DNA of 64,000 bases from Lewinellaceae bacterium. Lineage in GTDB: Bacteria; Bacteroidota; Bacteroidia; Chitinophagales; Saprospiraceae. Each line of letters starts with the position of its first letter. Within the stretch, counting starts at the first letter, position 1. The position numbers were made by a program, and so were the translations under genes. The DNA lies in contig JADJOD010000050.1 of NCBI GenBank assembly GCA_016713985.1, forward strand, positions 1 through 64,000. The letters are read 5' to 3'. Positions 27,206 through 37,631 of this stretch are shown piece after piece. The notes under the pieces were generated by a model. It worked only from the letters and a program-made list of their open reading frames with translations. It did no database searches and had not been told where the DNA came from.

Positions 27206-29092
27206 ATGCGCCTTTTCACCCTCCTTTTTGTATTTATTCTCCCCAATTCCATTGTTTCTGCCCAAAATATCGCCATTATTCCACAGCCTGTTTCGTTGAA
27301 AACGCTGAAAGGTAATTTCAGGCTCACCGCCCAAACCACCATCGGCTACAGCCAATCCGCCGCCAAACCCATGGCGGACCTGCTGGCAACCCGGCTGAAC
27401 GCGCCCACCGGCTACCGGCTCAAGGTACAGCGGCAGGGGTTGATCCAACTCAGCCTGAATACCCGGCCCGACACTAATCTGGGCAAAGAAGGATACACGC
27501 TTGACGTGGGGGTGCAAAACATACGAATCAGGGCCAACGAAGCCGCAGGCCTGTTTTACGGCGTACAAACGCTGCTGCAATTGTTTCCCGTAGGCATCGA
27601 AAGCCAAACGCCGGTGAAAAAAGTCGCCTGGAACGCTCCGGCCGTGCGGATCACCGACTACCCGCGTTTCGCCTGGCGCGGCTTCATGCTCGATGTAAGC
27701 CGGCATTTTTTCTCCAAAGAGGACGTGAAGCGATATATCGACCGGATGGCGCGTTATAAATACAACGTGTTCCACTGGCACCTGACCGACGACAACGGCT
27801 GGCGTGTGGAGATCAAATCACTGCCCAATCTGACCCGGACGGGCGCCTGCCGCGTGCAGCGCTACGGCAGATGGGGAGAATTTGAAGCCCCCCGGCCCGG
27901 CGAACCGGCCACCGACTGCGGTTTTTACACCCAGGACGACATCCGCGAGGTGCTGGCTTACGCTGCGGAGCGCTACATCACCGTATTGCCCGAGATCGAC
28001 GTGCCCGGCCACAGCATGGCCGCCATCGCCGCTTATCCCGAACTCTGCTGCACCAAAGACACCAGCATAAAAGTTAATCCCGGCAGCGTATTTGCCGAAT
28101 GGTACGGCAACGGGCAGTTTAAAATGCTGATAGACAACTCCTTGAATCCGGCAGATGAAAATGTGTACGCTTTCTTAGACAAGGTGTTTACCGAGCTGGC
28201 CGCTTTGTTTCCCCATCCGTACATCCACGTCGGCGGCGATGAATGTTACCACGGCTACTGGGAAAACGACCCCGGTTGCAAAGCCCTCATGCAAAAGGAA
28301 GGCCTGAAAAACAGCCATGAGTTGCAAAGTTATTTCCTGAAAAGAGTGGAAAAAATCCTGAAATCCAAAGGCAAAAAAATGATCGGCTGGGACGAAATCC
28401 TGGAAGGTGGCCTGGCGCCGGAAGCCGCCGTGATGAGCTGGCGCGGACTGGAAGGGGGTATCGAGGCGGCCAAACTCGGCCACGAAGTGGTCATGTCGCC
28501 CAACGACTACGTGTATATCGACTTGTTGCAGGGCGACCCGATCGTCGAACCCGACCAGACTTCCTACAAAAAGGTGCGCCTGAAAAAAACCTACGAATTC
28601 GAACCCGTCCCGGAAGGCATCGACCCCAAATACATTCTCGGCGGACAGGCGAATCTCTGGTCGGAAAAGGTGCCCACCATCCGCCAGGCGGAATACATGT
28701 CCTTCCCACGCGCCTGGGCCACAGCCGATATCTACTGGAGCCCGAAAAGCAGCAAAAACTGGGACGGATTTATCCGGCGGATGGAACGGCACATGGAACG
28801 CGCCGACGCCGCCGGCTGCAACTACGCCCGCAGCGCCTTCGACGCCATCGTGACGGCCTCCGTAAAAGACGGAAAACTGTTCGCCGAAGTCGCCACGGAA
28901 ATCAACGGCCTGGACGCCTACTACACGCTCAACGAAACGCTACCCGATTCATTTACATCACATTATACACAGCCCGTCGAGATACCGGAAGGGCCGGTGA
29001 CGCTCAAAGTGATCACGTATCGCGACGGGAAACCGGTGGGGAAAATGATCGCGTTGAAGCGGGAAGAGTTGTTGAAACGAGTGGGGAAGTGA
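27206..29092 (+). CDS. Beta-N-acetylhexosaminidase, glycoside hydrolase family 20
   Basis: 628 residues with a signal peptide (MRLFTLLFVFILPNSIVSAQ). An N-terminal GH20b domain (to about 140) precedes the catalytic barrel: GFMLDVSRHFF, KYNVFHWHLTDDNGWR and the catalytic pair in HVGGDE near residue 344. It cleaves terminal GlcNAc or GalNAc from chitin or glycoprotein fragments by substrate-assisted catalysis. The C-terminal part is a beta domain found in several Bacteroidota hexosaminidases. It lies 113 bases before the beta-helix protein; both are secreted and may act on the same polymer. The stop codon is the first base triplet of a TGAATGA-type repeat. Confidence 0.95.
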   Translation: MRLFTLLFVFILPNSIVSAQNIAIIPQPVSLKTLKGNFRLTAQTTIGYSQSAAKPMADLLATRLNAPTGYRLKVQRQGLIQLSLNTRPDTNLGKEGYTLDVGVQNIRIRANEAAGLFYGVQTLLQLFPVGIESQTPVKKVAWNAPAVRITDYPRFAWRGFMLDVSRHFFSKEDVKRYIDRMARYKYNVFHWHLTDDNGWRVEIKSLPNLTRTGACRVQRYGRWGEFEAPRPGEPATDCGFYTQDDIREVLAYAAERYITVLPEIDVPGHSMAAIAAYPELCCTKDTSIKVNPGSVFAEWYGNGQFKMLIDNSLNPADENVYAFLDKVFTELAALFPHPYIHVGGDECYHGYWENDPGCKALMQKEGLKNSHELQSYFLKRVEKILKSKGKKMIGWDEILEGGLAPEAAVMSWRGLEGGIEAAKLGHEVVMSPNDYVYIDLLQGDPIVEPDQTSYKKVRLKKTYEFEPVPEGIDPKYILGGQANLWSEKVPTIRQAEYMSFPRAWATADIYWSPKSSKNWDGFIRRMERHMERADAAGCNYARSAFDAIVTASVKDGKLFAEVATEINGLDAYYTLNETLPDSFTSHYTQPVEIPEGPVTLKVITYRDGKPVGKMIALKREELLKRVGK

Positions 29093-29130
29093 ATGATGAG
29101 TGATGAATGATGAATGATGAGAGATGAATG
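29090..29130. repeat. Short heptamer array starting at the hexosaminidase stop codon
   Basis: TGAATGA-type units (with TGAGTGA and GAGATGAATG) begin at the TGA stop codon of the hexosaminidase gene. The word is the same as in the array at 4336-4440. Confidence 0.8.
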
Positions 29131-29204
29131 CATTATTCTGAATTGTTTTTCAAAATTGGCGGAAGCCCGGTTTACCGGGCAGTATCGTGTCATAAGCCAT
29201 TGTT

Positions 29205-31342
29205 ATGTCTATGGGGTATCCCGAAAAAAAAATACCGCTGTTTTTCTGGCCGGTCATCCTGCTTTTTCTCGCCCCCCTGCAGGTCGTTGCCCAAACCGGC
29301 GACCTCGTTTTTTACGTATCCACCCACGGCAAAACCTCCAACCCCGGCACCTTCGACCGGCCTTTCGCCACGCCGCAGGAGGCTCGGAACGCGATCAGAA
29401 AGGCCAGGGTTAAAAACCCCGGCCGGCGGTTTACCGTGTATTTCCGGGAAGGCACGTATGTTTTTAAAGAACCCTTCGAACTCAACGCTGCGGACAGCGG
29501 TTCCTTAGAATTTCCGGTCAAATACGCCGCTTACCGGCGGGAAAACGTGGTTTTTCACGGGGGCGCCCGCCTCGACCCGGCAAGTTTTTCACCCGTGCAG
29601 GATGAAAATATGTTGTCGCGTTTGCGGCCCGAAGTACGCGGCAAAGTACTGGAAATCAACCTCATAAAAGCGGGCATATCCGATTTCGGGCAGATGCGCC
29701 AGCACGGCTTCGGCCCCGTGCCCGGGCCGGCTCCCTTAGAATTGTTCATCAACGACAAATGGCAAACCCTGGCGCGTTATCCGAACGAAGGCAAACTGAA
29801 CATCGGCCGGGTGAACGATCCCGGTTCCATCCCGAGGCAGGGCGATTTTTCCAACCGGGGCGCGGCATTCGGCTACGAATACGAAGGCCCGGAACGCTGG
29901 ACAAAAGCGACGGACATCTGGCTACATGGCTGGTTTTCATTTGGTTACAACGACGATCACCTGCGTGTTGAAAAAATTGACACCGCCGGAAAAATCATCC
30001 GAACGGCGCAACCGCACCTCTACGGCGTCGTAACCAATACCTACCCGGATACCAGCAAATGGAGCGATATGGCGGGTCTCTCGCTGCGCGGTTACTACGT
30101 CTATAACCTTCCGGAGGAGATCGACCGGCCCGGCGAGTGGTACTTGGACCGGGCAAGCGGCAAATTATACCTCTACCCTCCCCCGGATTTTTCCAACGCA
30201 AAAGTGGAAGTCTCGATGCTGGAAGCACCGCTGCTGCAACTTCGCAACACGGCGTTTATTTCCGTAGAAGGAATAACGTTCACCACTTCCAGGGGTATGG
30301 GCATTTACCTCGAAAATGCCCACCATATCGCGATAGAAGCCTGTACATTCAACAAACTCGGCACCGTGGCCGTCAGTGCGGGGCAGCCCTTGCAACATAC
30401 CGCCCAACTTTATGCCCTTGACGGTTCGCCGGTACTCGATCAGTGGGATTCCGAACATTTTCACCACATCGCCGTCCGCCATTGCCGCATCCACGATACC
30501 GGCGCAGGCGGAATCATCCTCACCGGCGGCGACCGGCGAACCCTGACACCTTCCGGCAACGAAATCAGTCGCTGTGAATTTTACCGTGTCGATCTGCGCA
30601 ACCATACCTACGCCGCCGCGCTCAAGTTATTCGGCGCCGGCAACAGCGTCGATCATTGTCATTTTCACGATCTCCGGCACATGGCCATCTGGTACCGGGG
30701 CAACGACCACCGGATCACCCACAACCTGTTCGAACGAATTTGTACTTACGCGGACGATATGGGCGCGATCTGCACCGGGCGTGATCCCGCTTCGCGGGGT
30801 ATTTCGATCCTGAACAACCATTTCCGGGATATTTTGCCCTTCGACGACGAATCGCAGGTAGGCGCCGTGTTTCTCGACGACGGCGTCGGCGGCACTGAAG
30901 TGGCCCGCAATTTTTCGAACGAACGGGCAGTAAAGGGGATAAAGAATTATTCGGCGCGGTGTTTATCCACGGCGGGCACGAAAACAACGTGCACCACAAC
31001 GTATTTTTAGACTGTGAAATGGCCGTCGGCAACAACTATTGGCCCGATAAACGCTGGAAAGTATACCTGGAGGGGCCAATCATCCGGGAACGGCTGCTCC
31101 GGGAAGTGGATATTACCGGCCCCGTTTTTTTGGAAAAATACCCCGGATTAAAAAATTACTTCAGCGACTACGGCCCGCGGCTCAACAGGGTGGCGGAAAA
31201 TGTTCTGATCGGCAGCAATATGCCCATCAACGGCAAACTGGAACTGTATTTCAATCACCTGGAAACACGACCGAACTTAGAAAAGGCGCTGAAACGGGTG
31301 GGTTATGTGGAAGAACCCGTGGGCGTCGGTTCGGAACATTAA
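29205..31342 (+). CDS. Secreted right-handed parallel beta-helix protein (one frameshift)
   Basis: Signal peptide PLFFWPVILLFLAPLQVVAQ, then a pectate-lyase-like fold start (LVFYVSTHGKTSNPG then RPFATPQEARNAI) and rungs typical of right-handed beta-helices (HHIAIEACTFNKLGTVAVS, HHIAVRHCRIHDTGAGG). The frame breaks near 30930-30936, where a run of four G would need a fifth; the continuation KELFGAVFIHGGHEN to 31342 then fits perfectly (about 712 residues). Such proteins degrade or bind polysaccharides; the substrate is unknown. It converges on and overlaps the 3' end of the HEAT-cyclophilin gene by 4 bases. Confidence 0.8.
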
Positions 31343-33396
31343 TATTGTACCTCCACCTTCGAAATGACATCGCCCGGCTGGATCTGGTTCACAACTTCCA
31401 TACCCGATTTTACCTTTCCAAAAATGGTGTAGCGCCCGCTCAGGTGCGGGGTGGCGGAATGGGTGATAAAAAATTGCGTGCCTTCCGTGTCCGGTCCCGC
31501 AGAAGCCATACCGAGGTAACCTTCCCCGTCGTACCACACTAAGCCGATTTCCGTGCGAATCGAATAGTCGAGGGCCCCGTAGCCGTCGCCGCGCGGGCAA
31601 CCGCCCTGAATGACAAAGTTGGGCACCACCCGGTGAAAGGTTTTTCCGTTAAAATAGCCCGATCCGGCCAGGTCGAGAAAGTTGGCCACGGAGCCCGGCG
31701 CCCACAAGGGATACATGTCGAGCACCACCTTGCCTTTTGCCGTTTCGATCGTCACTTCCGATTTGGCGCCGAGTTTTTTCAAATCTTCCCAATCGAAGGG
31801 ATGATTGTAGGCAATAAGGGGTTTGGCGGGTTCGGGGCGTTCTTCAAAATAGGCAATTGCCTTGTCTAAGGCCGTGTAAGCTTCCACGTCGCGGGGGATT
31901 TTGAGTTTTGCTAAGGCGTTCTTCATGATCTGGATGCGGGAAGTGTCGCGTAAGGTTTTGTAATTCAATGTTTTTGACAAAAAACCTTCGGAAGCGGCGG
32001 CGATCATGCCGGCATCGCCGCCGGCCACGATTTCCCGCAGATAATAATACAGGTCGCGGCGTACACTTTTGGCATTTTCACCAAATACCGCGTAAAAATT
32101 CGGCAACTGGACGATGGAAAGCAACGCTTCGGCAGCGGCGGTTTTTACGGCGGGGTGTGGGTCGTTGAACCCGCGGTCGTGGATGTAGCGGTAGTTCCAG
32201 CCGAATTCGGCCAGCGCTGCAAGGCAGGCCCCCCGTTCGTAGGGGTTGGCGGACTGCTGATAAAGCGCTTTTAACCGGTCAATGACGAAAAATTTGGACT
32301 CCGGTTCGTTTCGCACCGAGAGCAGTTTGTTGGAAGCGCGAAACAAGGCGATCTGGGTCAGCACCGGCAAATTCGGATAATCACGTGTGATGCGCCAGTA
32401 AAAATCGCCGTCTTTAACCTGGCCGTTGTTAATAAAAAATTCCGCAGCGGTACGGCTGACGTGTGGGTTGGGGTCGCGCACCAAAGGTGTCACCAATGCG
32501 CGCACCGTATCATAATTAAATTTGGCTAACGCGTTGATAATATTGCACTTAACCCGCCAATCTTGTTCCGTACCGATAACTTTTGACAAAATAGCAAACG
32601 CGTCGCCGGTGGAAGATTTGCCTAAGGCTCTGGCCAGCGCCATCCGGATGTCGGGGTTGTTGCCGGCCCTGAGGAAACCTGCGGCCAGTTCACGTGCCTG
32701 AAGGCTGTCGGGCGCTACGTTTTTGCTGCGCGCTAAGTAATGCGCCGCCATGACACGCGCCGGGGCGGGTATCCGTTCGTTCGCGACATAAGTAACCATC
32801 AGTTGTGTCGCGGCAGGAAGGATGGAGTCGCGAAGCCCGAAGTGGTAGACGGCGCGGCACTGGCCTTCCAGCAGCAGTGTATCCGTGGGTTTGTAGGTCG
32901 TAACGGAAACGATATTTTTCAAACTGGCGAGGGAGCCGCATTTACCAACGGCTTCCAGCACCACGGCGTTGAAACGCTGGTGTTCCGACAAGGGATCTTC
33001 GGCGACAAATGCGCCGATCAGCGCTTTTTCACTTTTTGAAGTGCCTATTTGTCCGAGGGAAAAAGCAGCGGCAATACGCACATCTTCTGTTTCGTCGCGC
33101 AGAAGCGGTGTGAGCGGCGCAATCGCTGCCGTATCGGGTATGGATGCAAAAGACAACGCAGCGAGATAACGCAAGGTCGCATCCGGGTTGCCCAGATAAT
33201 ACCGCAGGCTGTCCACCTTCCGTTCGTCCCGGAACCGGTAAACTTTCTGCACCTGCGGGTTGCGCAGGTCGAGATTGACGCCGGCAGATTTCGTCTTTTG
33301 CTCGGCAAGTTCGGGTGGGGTGCAGGCCGCGATAAACAGCAGACAAATGGCTGCCATCGGGCCAAGGGTATCGGGCAGGCGAAAGGATAGTCGCAT
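31339..33396 (-). CDS. HEAT-repeat lipoprotein with C-terminal cyclophilin-type isomerase domain
   Basis: About 685 residues from the ATG at 33396. The lipoprotein signal ends in LFIAAC. Residues 40-480 are helical HEAT-like repeats (YLAALSFASIPDTAAI, EDVRIAAAFSLGQIGTS). The last 150 residues are a cyclophilin: FHRVVPNFVIQGG, MASAGPDTEGTQFFIT and YTIFGKV, with several active-site residues visible. The HEAT array probably binds client proteins in the periplasm while the cyclophilin isomerises proline bonds. Genes upstream on the same strand start 48 bases away, so it may end a minus-strand operon. Confidence 0.88.
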   Translation of the reverse strand: MRLSFRLPDTLGPMAAICLLFIAACTPPELAEQKTKSAGVNLDLRNPQVQKVYRFRDERKVDSLRYYLGNPDATLRYLAALSFASIPDTAAIAPLTPLLRDETEDVRIAAAFSLGQIGTSKSEKALIGAFVAEDPLSEHQRFNAVVLEAVGKCGSLASLKNIVSVTTYKPTDTLLLEGQCRAVYHFGLRDSILPAATQLMVTYVANERIPAPARVMAAHYLARSKNVAPDSLQARELAAGFLRAGNNPDIRMALARALGKSSTGDAFAILSKVIGTEQDWRVKCNIINALAKFNYDTVRALVTPLVRDPNPHVSRTAAEFFINNGQVKDGDFYWRITRDYPNLPVLTQIALFRASNKLLSVRNEPESKFFVIDRLKALYQQSANPYERGACLAALAEFGWNYRYIHDRGFNDPHPAVKTAAAEALLSIVQLPNFYAVFGENAKSVRRDLYYYLREIVAGGDAGMIAAASEGFLSKTLNYKTLRDTSRIQIMKNALAKLKIPRDVEAYTALDKAIAYFEERPEPAKPLIAYNHPFDWEDLKKLGAKSEVTIETAKGKVVLDMYPLWAPGSVANFLDLAGSGYFNGKTFHRVVPNFVIQGGCPRGDGYGALDYSIRTEIGLVWYDGEGYLGMASAGPDTEGTQFFITHSATPHLSGRYTIFGKVKSGMEVVNQIQPGDVISKVEVQY

Positions 33397-33443
33397 TGTG
33401 ATCAATTATTAACTGAAAGGGCGGTGCAAAAGTAGCAAAACCT

Positions 33444-34028
33444 TCACCAAACGCCCGGTATCAGGCGTTTTACCCTTCGCTGGTAATCGCGATAGGCGTC
33501 GCCAAATTGCCGGAGCAGTTTTTTTTCCTCCCAATAAATCCCGAAAGGCAGGTAAAGGAACACGGCAAGGGCGACGGCCGTCAGATCCGGTGAAGGAAAA
33601 ATACACCACAATCCGGCCACGGCGAGTATTGTGCCGGAATACAGGGGGTGGCGTACCCGGGCGTTTAACCCGGAAGTATTCAACATACCGGACGACGGGC
33701 GGTTTCCAAGGCCGATGAATTCTCTCATATCGTAATGGCGAAAAGTGCGTGTCATAACCATAACGCCGGCAAACAACAGCAGCAACCCCGGTATTTGCAG
33801 GGCCGGAAAAGAAACGATCAGGTTGGCAGGAGTGGTATCGGGCAACCGGGTCAGCAGCCAGACGAACAGCACAAGTGCAAAAATATTGTAAAAGAGCCGG
33901 TAAACGGAGAACAACCCCGCAAAATGGCGCTGCACCAACATTTTTACACTTTCGGCGGCAAGCAGGCTGTGCAGGGCAAAATAAGCCGACCAAAGTAAAA
34001 ACGTCGTGACAGGACCGGGAACCGTCAT
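33444..34028 (-). CDS. Membrane methyltransferase of the isoprenylcysteine/NnrU-like family
   Basis: 194 residues with four or five hydrophobic helices (VTTFLLWSAYFALHSLL, LFYNIFALVLFVWLL). The C-terminal signature RHPLYSGTILAVAGLW and YWEEKKLLRQFGDAYRDYQ matches the ICMT/phospholipid-methyltransferase-like superfamily, which binds SAM at the membrane face. The substrate is unknown. Its start overlaps the stop of the preceding lipoprotein gene by 4 bases (ATGA), so they are coupled. Confidence 0.8.
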   Translation of the reverse strand: MTVPGPVTTFLLWSAYFALHSLLAAESVKMLVQRHFAGLFSVYRLFYNIFALVLFVWLLTRLPDTTPANLIVSFPALQIPGLLLLFAGVMVMTRTFRHYDMREFIGLGNRPSSGMLNTSGLNARVRHPLYSGTILAVAGLWCIFPSPDLTAVALAVFLYLPFGIYWEEKKLLRQFGDAYRDYQRRVKRLIPGVW

Positions 34029-34321
34029 TGGGGGATTGTTTTCAGTTGTTTTTCAATCTCGCTGACCCGCTCTTTGCGGAGTGAATCGATCAGGTGCGGC
34101 ATCAGCGTGACGCGGTCCTGCCGGCAAGTGGAATCCACTTGCGCCCGCGCAACCTGTATTCTTACAATGGCAATAGAATCAATGGTCTGCCGGGTATCTG
34201 CGTCGATGGGTGTTTCTGCGCTGCCGCATGAAAAAAGGAGCAGGAGCAGTGGCAGTGGCAGGTTTACCCGCCGTAGCCCTGGCGAAGGCGGGAACATACT
34301 GAAGAGTTGCAAATATGTCAT
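34025..34321 (-). CDS. Small lipoprotein of unknown function
   Basis: 98 residues at most; ATG codons at 34321 and 34297 are both possible. A Leu-rich signal (NLPLPLLLLLFSC) with Cys at the end looks like a lipobox. The rest is short, charged and helical (RQTIDSIAIVRIQVARAQ, LIDSLRKERVSEIEKQL). No family recognised. Coupled by a 4-base overlap to the methyltransferase gene. Confidence 0.55.
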   Translation of the reverse strand: MTYLQLFSMFPPSPGLRRVNLPLPLLLLLFSCGSAETPIDADTRQTIDSIAIVRIQVARAQVDSTCRQDRVTLMPHLIDSLRKERVSEIEKQLKTIPQ

Positions 34322-34339
34322 ATTGAACGGGTAAACGGG

Positions 34340-35209
34340 TCAGACCCGGCCTTCTCCGGCCAGTTGCCGGGCTTGTCCGACCCAATCTTCCTGGTAAATT
34401 TTTCCGGGGCTGATACCCAGTTTTTTGGCGGCGGCGATGATGGCGTCGTCGTCCCAGTTTCCAATTTGCGCATAGGCATAGATGCCCAGTCCGTGCAACA
34501 ATTGTTCGATATGAGCCGTGATGCCATTGATAATTTTCAGATCGTCGGGATTATCAGGGCCCGGAAGCGACCGGGCCGGGCCTCCCTTGGGGCCGCTGCT
34601 ACGCCGGGTGGTTCGGGTCGTTTGGTAGCGGTCGACCTCCTGCCGGGCAGTTTCGAGTTGCTGGCGCAGGAGATTGCGTTCGGTTTCCAGCGCGGAGGCG
34701 GTCATTTCTACGGTCAGCAGTTTGTGCTGCATGGCCTGAAAATCGCGGTACAGCGTTTTCCAGGCGGCCAGTTCTTCCTGCATCCGGCCGAGTTCCACGT
34801 TGAGTTGGGTATTGCGCGAACGCAGGTTATTGGCCTGTTCTTCCAATTCGCGGTATTTCTCGACAAAACGCGCCACATTTGCATCGGCTTGTTCGATGCG
34901 GGCGACGTAGTTGTGCTCCGTGTGCGCAAATACAGATTTTTCCTGTTCGAGCGCCACCAACCGTTCGCGCAGGTTGTCCAATTCGAGAGAGGCTTTTTTA
35001 AAATCGGCCTCCCGCAGATCGTGCTGGTGTTTGATGTGGGTATACAGACGGGCCAGGATACTGCGGTCGTGTTCACTGCGGTCAAGCGCGCGGCGCACAT
35101 CTTTTTCTGAAAAATTGGCACGCAGCGACCAGCCGATAATGGTACCGGCCACAGTAAAAATTGCCCAAACGAGCCAGTAAAAAACCGGATCTTGCATGAG
35201 CTCGTTCAT
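34340..35209 (-). CDS. Membrane-anchored coiled-coil protein with C-terminal helix-hairpin-helix-like domain
   Basis: About 289 residues from the ATG at 35209 (an in-frame ATG at 35284 would add a non-hydrophobic leader). One transmembrane segment (FYWLVWAIFTVAGTIIGW) is followed by a long coiled coil (residues 45-205). A C-terminal domain near 230-289 (DDLKIINGITAHIEQLLHGL and IYQEDWVGQARQL) resembles the helix-hairpin-helix domain fused to membrane or coiled-coil proteins in Bacteroidota. The function is unknown; nucleic-acid or protein contact at the membrane is inferred. Confidence 0.7.
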   Translation of the reverse strand: MNELMQDPVFYWLVWAIFTVAGTIIGWSLRANFSEKDVRRALDRSEHDRSILARLYTHIKHQHDLREADFKKASLELDNLRERLVALEQEKSVFAHTEHNYVARIEQADANVARFVEKYRELEEQANNLRSRNTQLNVELGRMQEELAAWKTLYRDFQAMQHKLLTVEMTASALETERNLLRQQLETARQEVDRYQTTRTTRRSSGPKGGPARSLPGPDNPDDLKIINGITAHIEQLLHGLGIYAYAQIGNWDDDAIIAAAKKLGISPGKIYQEDWVGQARQLAGEGRV

Positions 35210-35473
35210 GACGGAATATTTTTCATTTTGACCAAAGGTAGCAGAAAAGCCGCGAAAATTGTGCCCTTTACACGTTTTTTGCATTGTTACACGTTATTCG
35301 AGCAATCGGGCAGCCATTCATTTTTTGATTAAAAACGCAGGTTCCAGGGTTCGGCAAGGGGCGTCATTTAAAACGCAAATTTCTAAACTTTTTGGAAATC
35401 AACTACTTAGAACTTAATTGTGGTGAAATTTTCCCAGAACCGAGCAGCAGAAGCGCTACCAGGAACGACAAAA

Positions 35474-36964
35474 ATGTTGCCCCGGAAGATTACTTCAGAA
35501 ACTTCCGCAAAATGGAACCGGCCATGCCGTAGCCTTCGTTTTTTTCCGTTTTTCACTTCCGTTTTCCTGTTTTTTCTCCGTGCCGCCGAGCTCAGCGCCC
35601 AGTCTGCCGGACCGTATCACTCCTCCCATGTCTATATAGACTCTATTACGATGGAAGGTAACCGGAAAACCCGGTCGGCGTTGATTCTCCGCGAACTGGA
35701 ATTTACGCCCGGCGACTCTTTATTCATCGCCGAGTTGCCCGCAGCGCTTGAACGCAACAGCTTGCGGCTGATGAACCTCGGCATTTTTAACACCGCCAAA
35801 ATCAACGTACGAAGCTGGAACCCGGAATCCAACCACGTTTCCCTGCATATCGAACTGATTGAAGCCTGGTATATCTATCCCGTTCCGCTGTTCGAACTCG
35901 CCGACCGCAATTTCAATGTTTGGTGGAAAGAATTTAACCGCTCGTTGAAACGGGTCAATTACGGCATCGACTGGAACCAACTCAACCTGACCGGCAACGC
36001 CGACGCGCTTAAGGTAAAAACACAGTTTGGCTACTCCAATAAATACGAACTGCGGTACAGCCGCCCCAACCTCAACCGCGACCAGACGATCGGCCTCGAT
36101 TTCGGGATCACCTACAGCCGTTCGCACGAAGTGGCGTATGCCACCGACGCCAACAAACTTCAGTTCCACGTCAACCGCAACATCTGGCAAATCGTACAAC
36201 TTTCCACCGGGGGCAGCGTCTTGTGGCGCCCGGGTTTGTTTACAACGCACAGATTTACAGCAGAGTACCGATCCACTACCGTGGCCGATTCAATTGCTGC
36301 GGTTTTTAATCCCGATTTTTTTCTGGGCGGCGCCACACGGCAGCGCCACCTGAGCCTGTTGTATAGCCTGACGTTCGATTACCGCGATATCCGGCCTTAT
36401 CCGCTCAGCGGCTGGCTGCTGGCCGCCGAGTTGCGGCAAAACGGGCTCCTGCCCGGCGACAACCTGCACCTTTTCCGCGCCTATGTGGAATACGCGCGGT
36501 ACTTCCCTTTTCTGGAAAAACGTATGAGCCTCGAAACCGTGTTCCGGGGCCGCACCAGTTTGCCCCGCTGCCGGCCGCCTTACTACAACAACCAGGCCCT
36601 CGGTTACGGAGGCAGTTTTGTACGCGGTTATGAATACTACGTAGCCGACGGGCTCGATTTCGGCTTGTTAAAAACGGCGTTTCACGTCCAGATTTTTAAT
36701 AAAACCTTCCATCTGGACAAGTTTATGCCGCTGGAAGCCTTCCGCAATTTCCCACTCAAAATGTACCTGTCGGTCAACAACGACCTCGGATACGCCAATG
36801 ACCCCTACTACGCCGAACAAAACCCGCTGGCCAATCACCTGCTTTGGGGTTACGGATTCGGGCTTGATATTGTGGCTTATTACGACAAAACAGCCCGTTT
36901 TGAATGGAGTTGGAACGACCGGGGTGAAAACGGCTTTTTCCTGCGGATCAACACCGGTTTCTGA
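35474..36964 (+). CDS. Omp85-family outer membrane protein (short TamA/BamA-like)
   Basis: 496 residues from ATG 35474; a GTG at 35420 would extend it but the hydrophobic signal (FFTSVFLFFLRAAELSAQ) follows the ATG better. One POTRA-like domain (IDSITMEGNRKTRSALILRE, residues 55-130) is followed by a 16-strand-type barrel with many aromatic beta strands and a C-terminal Phe (RINTGF), as barrels have. Unlike the BamA gene nearby (five POTRA domains) it has only one, so it is probably a specialised translocator or secretion barrel. It is followed at 1 base by a methyltransferase gene. Confidence 0.8.
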   Translation: MLPRKITSETSAKWNRPCRSLRFFPFFTSVFLFFLRAAELSAQSAGPYHSSHVYIDSITMEGNRKTRSALILRELEFTPGDSLFIAELPAALERNSLRLMNLGIFNTAKINVRSWNPESNHVSLHIELIEAWYIYPVPLFELADRNFNVWWKEFNRSLKRVNYGIDWNQLNLTGNADALKVKTQFGYSNKYELRYSRPNLNRDQTIGLDFGITYSRSHEVAYATDANKLQFHVNRNIWQIVQLSTGGSVLWRPGLFTTHRFTAEYRSTTVADSIAAVFNPDFFLGGATRQRHLSLLYSLTFDYRDIRPYPLSGWLLAAELRQNGLLPGDNLHLFRAYVEYARYFPFLEKRMSLETVFRGRTSLPRCRPPYYNNQALGYGGSFVRGYEYYVADGLDFGLLKTAFHVQIFNKTFHLDKFMPLEAFRNFPLKMYLSVNNDLGYANDPYYAEQNPLANHLLWGYGFGLDIVAYYDKTARFEWSWNDRGENGFFLRINTGF

Positions 36965-36965
36965 C

Positions 36966-37631
36966 ATGCGCGCTTTGTTCCGACACCTGCTGCTGCCTTT
37001 TTACCGCGTCTGGGCGCTGCGCCACATCCGGCGGGAACGGGAGTTCAGCCATGCCGGCTTACACCTCAGCGTGCCTGTGGGCGTGTTTCATCCGGGTATT
37101 TTTTTTAGCACACCCATCTTTTTATCCTTCTTGCAACATATTGATTTTCAGGGAAAAAACGTGCTGGACATCGGCACGGGCAGCGGCATACTCGCGCTTT
37201 TTGCCGCCCGTGGCGGAGCCCGGGCCACCGCCATCGACATCAACCCTGCGGCGGTAAAAGCCACACTTCTCAATGCCCGGAAAAATGATTTGGAAATACG
37301 TGCCCTGCAAAGCGACCTCTTCGAAAACCTGCCGCAACAGCCTTTCGACATCATCCTGATCAACCCGCCTTACTATCCCCGCCGGCCCGTTGATGACGCG
37401 GGCTTCGCTTTTTTTGCCGGCGAACATTTTGAATATTTCGACCGCCTGTTCGGGGGCCTGCACACGTTCACCCACGAACACTCGCGGGTGTGGATGATCC
37501 TTTCAGAAGATTGTGATTTTGAACAAATTGCGGCGATCGCCCGGCGCCGGGGTTTCGAAATCGAACCCGTTTACGAGCGCAAAAAATGGGGGGAGCGGTT
37601 TTTTGTGGCAGACGTGCGTTTGGTATTTTAG
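36966..37631 (+). CDS. SAM-dependent methyltransferase, PrmA/HemK-like
   Basis: 221 residues. A Rossmann methyltransferase core starts with VLDIGTGSGILALFAA near residue 62, then IDINPAAVKATLLNAR, and ends the active-site loop with NPPYYPRR near 139, the N/D-PPY type used for N-methylation of proteins or nucleic acids. The substrate is not readable. It starts 1 base after the Omp85 gene and probably shares its transcript. Its last codons (Val-Phe-stop, GTATTTTAG) are the start of the 112-bp tandem repeat. Confidence 0.82.
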   Translation: MRALFRHLLLPFYRVWALRHIRREREFSHAGLHLSVPVGVFHPGIFFSTPIFLSFLQHIDFQGKNVLDIGTGSGILALFAARGGARATAIDINPAAVKATLLNARKNDLEIRALQSDLFENLPQQPFDIILINPPYYPRRPVDDAGFAFFAGEHFEYFDRLFGGLHTFTHEHSRVWMILSEDCDFEQIAAIARRRGFEIEPVYERKKWGERFFVADVRLVF